From Trichoplusia ni (taxonomy: Eukaryota; Arthropoda; Insecta; Lepidoptera; Noctuidae), in NCBI RefSeq assembly GCF_003590095.1, contig NC_039481.1, positions 5,332,001 to 5,396,000 on the forward strand: a stretch of 64,000 bases of DNA, given 5' to 3'. The notes beneath the pieces were generated by a model. It had not been told where the DNA came from. It ran no database searches and worked only from the letters and a program-made list of their open reading frames with translations. Of this stretch, positions 62,679 to 64,000 are shown in pieces (positions within the stretch are counted from its first letter, which is position 1; each line of letters begins with the position of its first letter). Made by a program: the position numbers and the translations under genes.

Positions 62679-63178
62679 TTAATTTAATTTATCATAATTA
62701 ACTTTAACCAGTGATGATAAGGTGACACCGAAATCATTTGGCACTGTGTTTTTACTGAGTAGTGCCATCTTTGCAGCTTCATAGCCTACAGAGATGCACT
62801 GTGGCTCACTGAAACCTAAAAGCATTCCATGAATAAAGCCACTTGCAAAACAATCTCCTGCTCCAGAAACATTTTCTATTTTACTTATAGCTACCGTTGG
62901 ATAAAACCTTTGTACGAATTTATTTTCGGTGTTATTTACAGTCATGACTCCTTTAGAACCCATTGTTATGACTATGAATTTTATAACAGCCGCAACAATT
63001 GAGCTCAGTTCCAAAATTTCATTCAAATCTCCAATATTTTTTATTGCTGCAGTTTTAGACAGGTCAAGATATTGTGCCATTGCTCGTAGTTCAGACAAAT
63101 TTGGTGAGGCATAGGAAATACTATATTTGTCACGAATAATTTTAATCGCCTTTCTTCTATCCGTCGGCTCGAAAAATA
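62679..63178 (-). CDS. PfkB-family carbohydrate kinase, last exon (probable pseudouridine kinase; partial)
   Basis: This is the terminal 500-nt exon, entered in phase 1 after the acceptor TTTTTTGTTCCAG. It encodes about 166 residues. It starts FFEPTDRRKAIKII, where the F-E-P-T-D block is typical of pseudouridine kinases. It continues YASPNLSELRAMAQYLDL and IVITMGSKGVMTV, and contains the PfkB signature NVSGAGDCFASGFIHGMLLG, with the catalytic Asp in GAGD. It ends SLVKVNYDKLN. In many animals the kinase is fused behind a pseudouridine-5'-phosphate glycosidase; upstream exons are beyond the window, so fusion cannot be judged. A 5S-derived SINE sits in the upstream intron. Confidence 0.8.
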
Positions 63179-63317
63179 CTGGAACAAAAAATATAATGAG
63201 TAAGTAACAAAGCTCATAGGTAACATAGTGTGAGTATTTTCTAAATCCTATAATTTATTGAAGTCATTCTAAAAGGTATTTCCTTTTAATAATACGAGTG
63301 ATGAATCTTTATTGATA

Positions 63318-63692
63318 GGTGATAATCTTTATTGAGGAGCTCGTGGCTAAGCTATAACCGTATAAGTGAATCGATCACAGGTTAAGCTATGCTTGACGCG
63401 GTTGTTCCGTAGATGGGTGACCATCTTTGTCATAACGAGTTCCTCCGTGTTTCGGAAAGCACGTTAAATTGTGGGTCCCGGCTGTTATTCCTACATCTTT
63501 GACAGTCGTTACAGGTAGTCAGAAACTTGAAAGTCTGACAACCAGTCTAACCAAGGGGTATCGTGTTGCCCAGGTAACTGGGTTGGGGAGGTCAAATAGG
63601 CAGTCGCTCCTTGTAAAACACTAGTACTCAGCTGAAACCGGTTAGACTGAAAGCCGACCCCAACATAGTTACGAAAAGGCTAGGTTGATGAT
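63318..63692 (+). repeat. 5S-rRNA-derived SINE with 18-bp target-site duplication
   Basis: The element is about 375 bp. Its head at 63371-63422 contains GATCACAGGTTAAGC, GACGCGGTT and GATGGGTGACC in 5S rRNA order (A box, intermediate element, C box). The body is unrelated to 5S, and the tail ends AAAAGGCTAGGTTGATGAT. It is flanked by exact copies of GATGAATCTTTATTGATA (63300-63317 and 63693-63710), which indicates a recent retrotransposition. Confidence 0.85.
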
Positions 63693-63867
63693 GATGAATC
63701 TTTATTGATAATGTATTTGCCCATGGTCAGTAACAAAACTCAATTAATACTATTAAGTGATTTACGAAATCTGTTTTAAAAGAATAAGAAACAAATACAA
63801 CCATCCGAATTATAGATGTTCCCAAAGTTTTGTTGTTCGTTTTTGATTAATTTTTTTTGCCGTATTC

Positions 63868-63987
63868 AGTCTAAATACCTTCGTATTAATGGATTTTTAT
63901 CGCTGACCACATCTATCGGCAGAGGTGGTGAGTAGATTATTTCAGAATCATATTTATATTCAGGACGTGATCTTACAAACTCAATAG
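63868..63987 (-). other. Possible exon of an unidentified minus-strand gene
   Basis: After the acceptor-like TTTAATCTATTGAG the minus strand reads RSRPEYKYDSEIIYSPPLPI, then DVVSDKNPLIRR, and reaches either a donor AAG/GTATTT or a stop four codons later. Its composition is coding-like. Its phase does not fit direct splicing to the kinase exon at 63178. Not recognised. Confidence 0.2.
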
Positions 63988-64000
63988 ATTAAAAACTCAA

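Noticed and set aside
1..64000. CRISPR array, operon, phage or bacterial defence system
   Set aside because: All genes are spliced insect genes; there are no regularly spaced direct repeats and no prokaryotic gene content.

Overview
This 64 kb window is nuclear DNA from an insect, very probably a moth (Lepidoptera, likely Noctuoidea). It is AT-rich, its genes are split by many short introns with GT-AG borders, and it carries tRNA-headed SINEs and other short interspersed repeats of the lepidopteran type. The long-wavelength opsin has the N-terminus (MSLALDPGPGMAALQAWGGQ) and C-terminal tail that I recognise from moth and butterfly LW opsins. No prokaryotic or viral gene was recognised.

Layout, left to right: (1) 1-2760, minus: 5' part of a DZIP1/iguana-like zinc-finger cilium gene running off the left edge. 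(2) 3889-5834, minus: complete eight-exon LW opsin (381 aa) with a TATA, CRE and TAATCC cluster upstream. (3) 8633-9574, plus: GINS subunit SLD5, two exons. (4) 11826-25745, minus: complete 23-exon ABCC (MRP4-like) transporter, 1364 aa, with a 4 kb first intron holding a near-perfect hairpin. (5) 25746-37919: a 12 kb gene-poor stretch with SINEs, palindromes and one orphan CENP-B/pogo-type DNA-binding ORF. (6) 37920-39238, minus: COMMD2, sharing a 534 bp divergent promoter region with (7) 39773-48627, plus: AP-3 delta adaptin (AP3D1/garnet), 1000 aa. (8) 52359-57892, minus: mitochondrial ADP-forming succinyl-CoA ligase beta (SUCLA2), with two further phase-compatible terminal exons downstream at 49.5-50.1 kb. 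(9) 58610-60232, minus: single-exon mTERF-family protein, divergent from (10) 60609-61668, plus: claudin-family four-TM protein. (11) 62679-63178, minus: last exon of a PfkB kinase, probably pseudouridine kinase, with a young 5S-rRNA-derived SINE in the adjoining intron.

For the spliced genes I chose exon borders so that splice sites and reading phase agree throughout. Every complete CDS (opsin, SLD5, ABCC, COMMD2, AP3D1, SUCLA2, claudin) closes to a whole number of codons.

The most notable observation is a pair of homologous 74-nt exons in AP3D1 (42185-42258 and 42716-42789). They have the same length, the same phase and usable splice sites. Using both or neither shifts the frame, so they behave as mutually exclusive alternatives for one helical segment of delta-adaptin. 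Other leads are the alternative SUCLA2 terminal exons, the 61-nt hairpin in ABCC intron 1, the opsin promoter cluster, and the 5S-derived SINE with an 18-bp target duplication. The genes are a mix of housekeeping and sensory or transport functions and do not form a pathway or operon-like unit.
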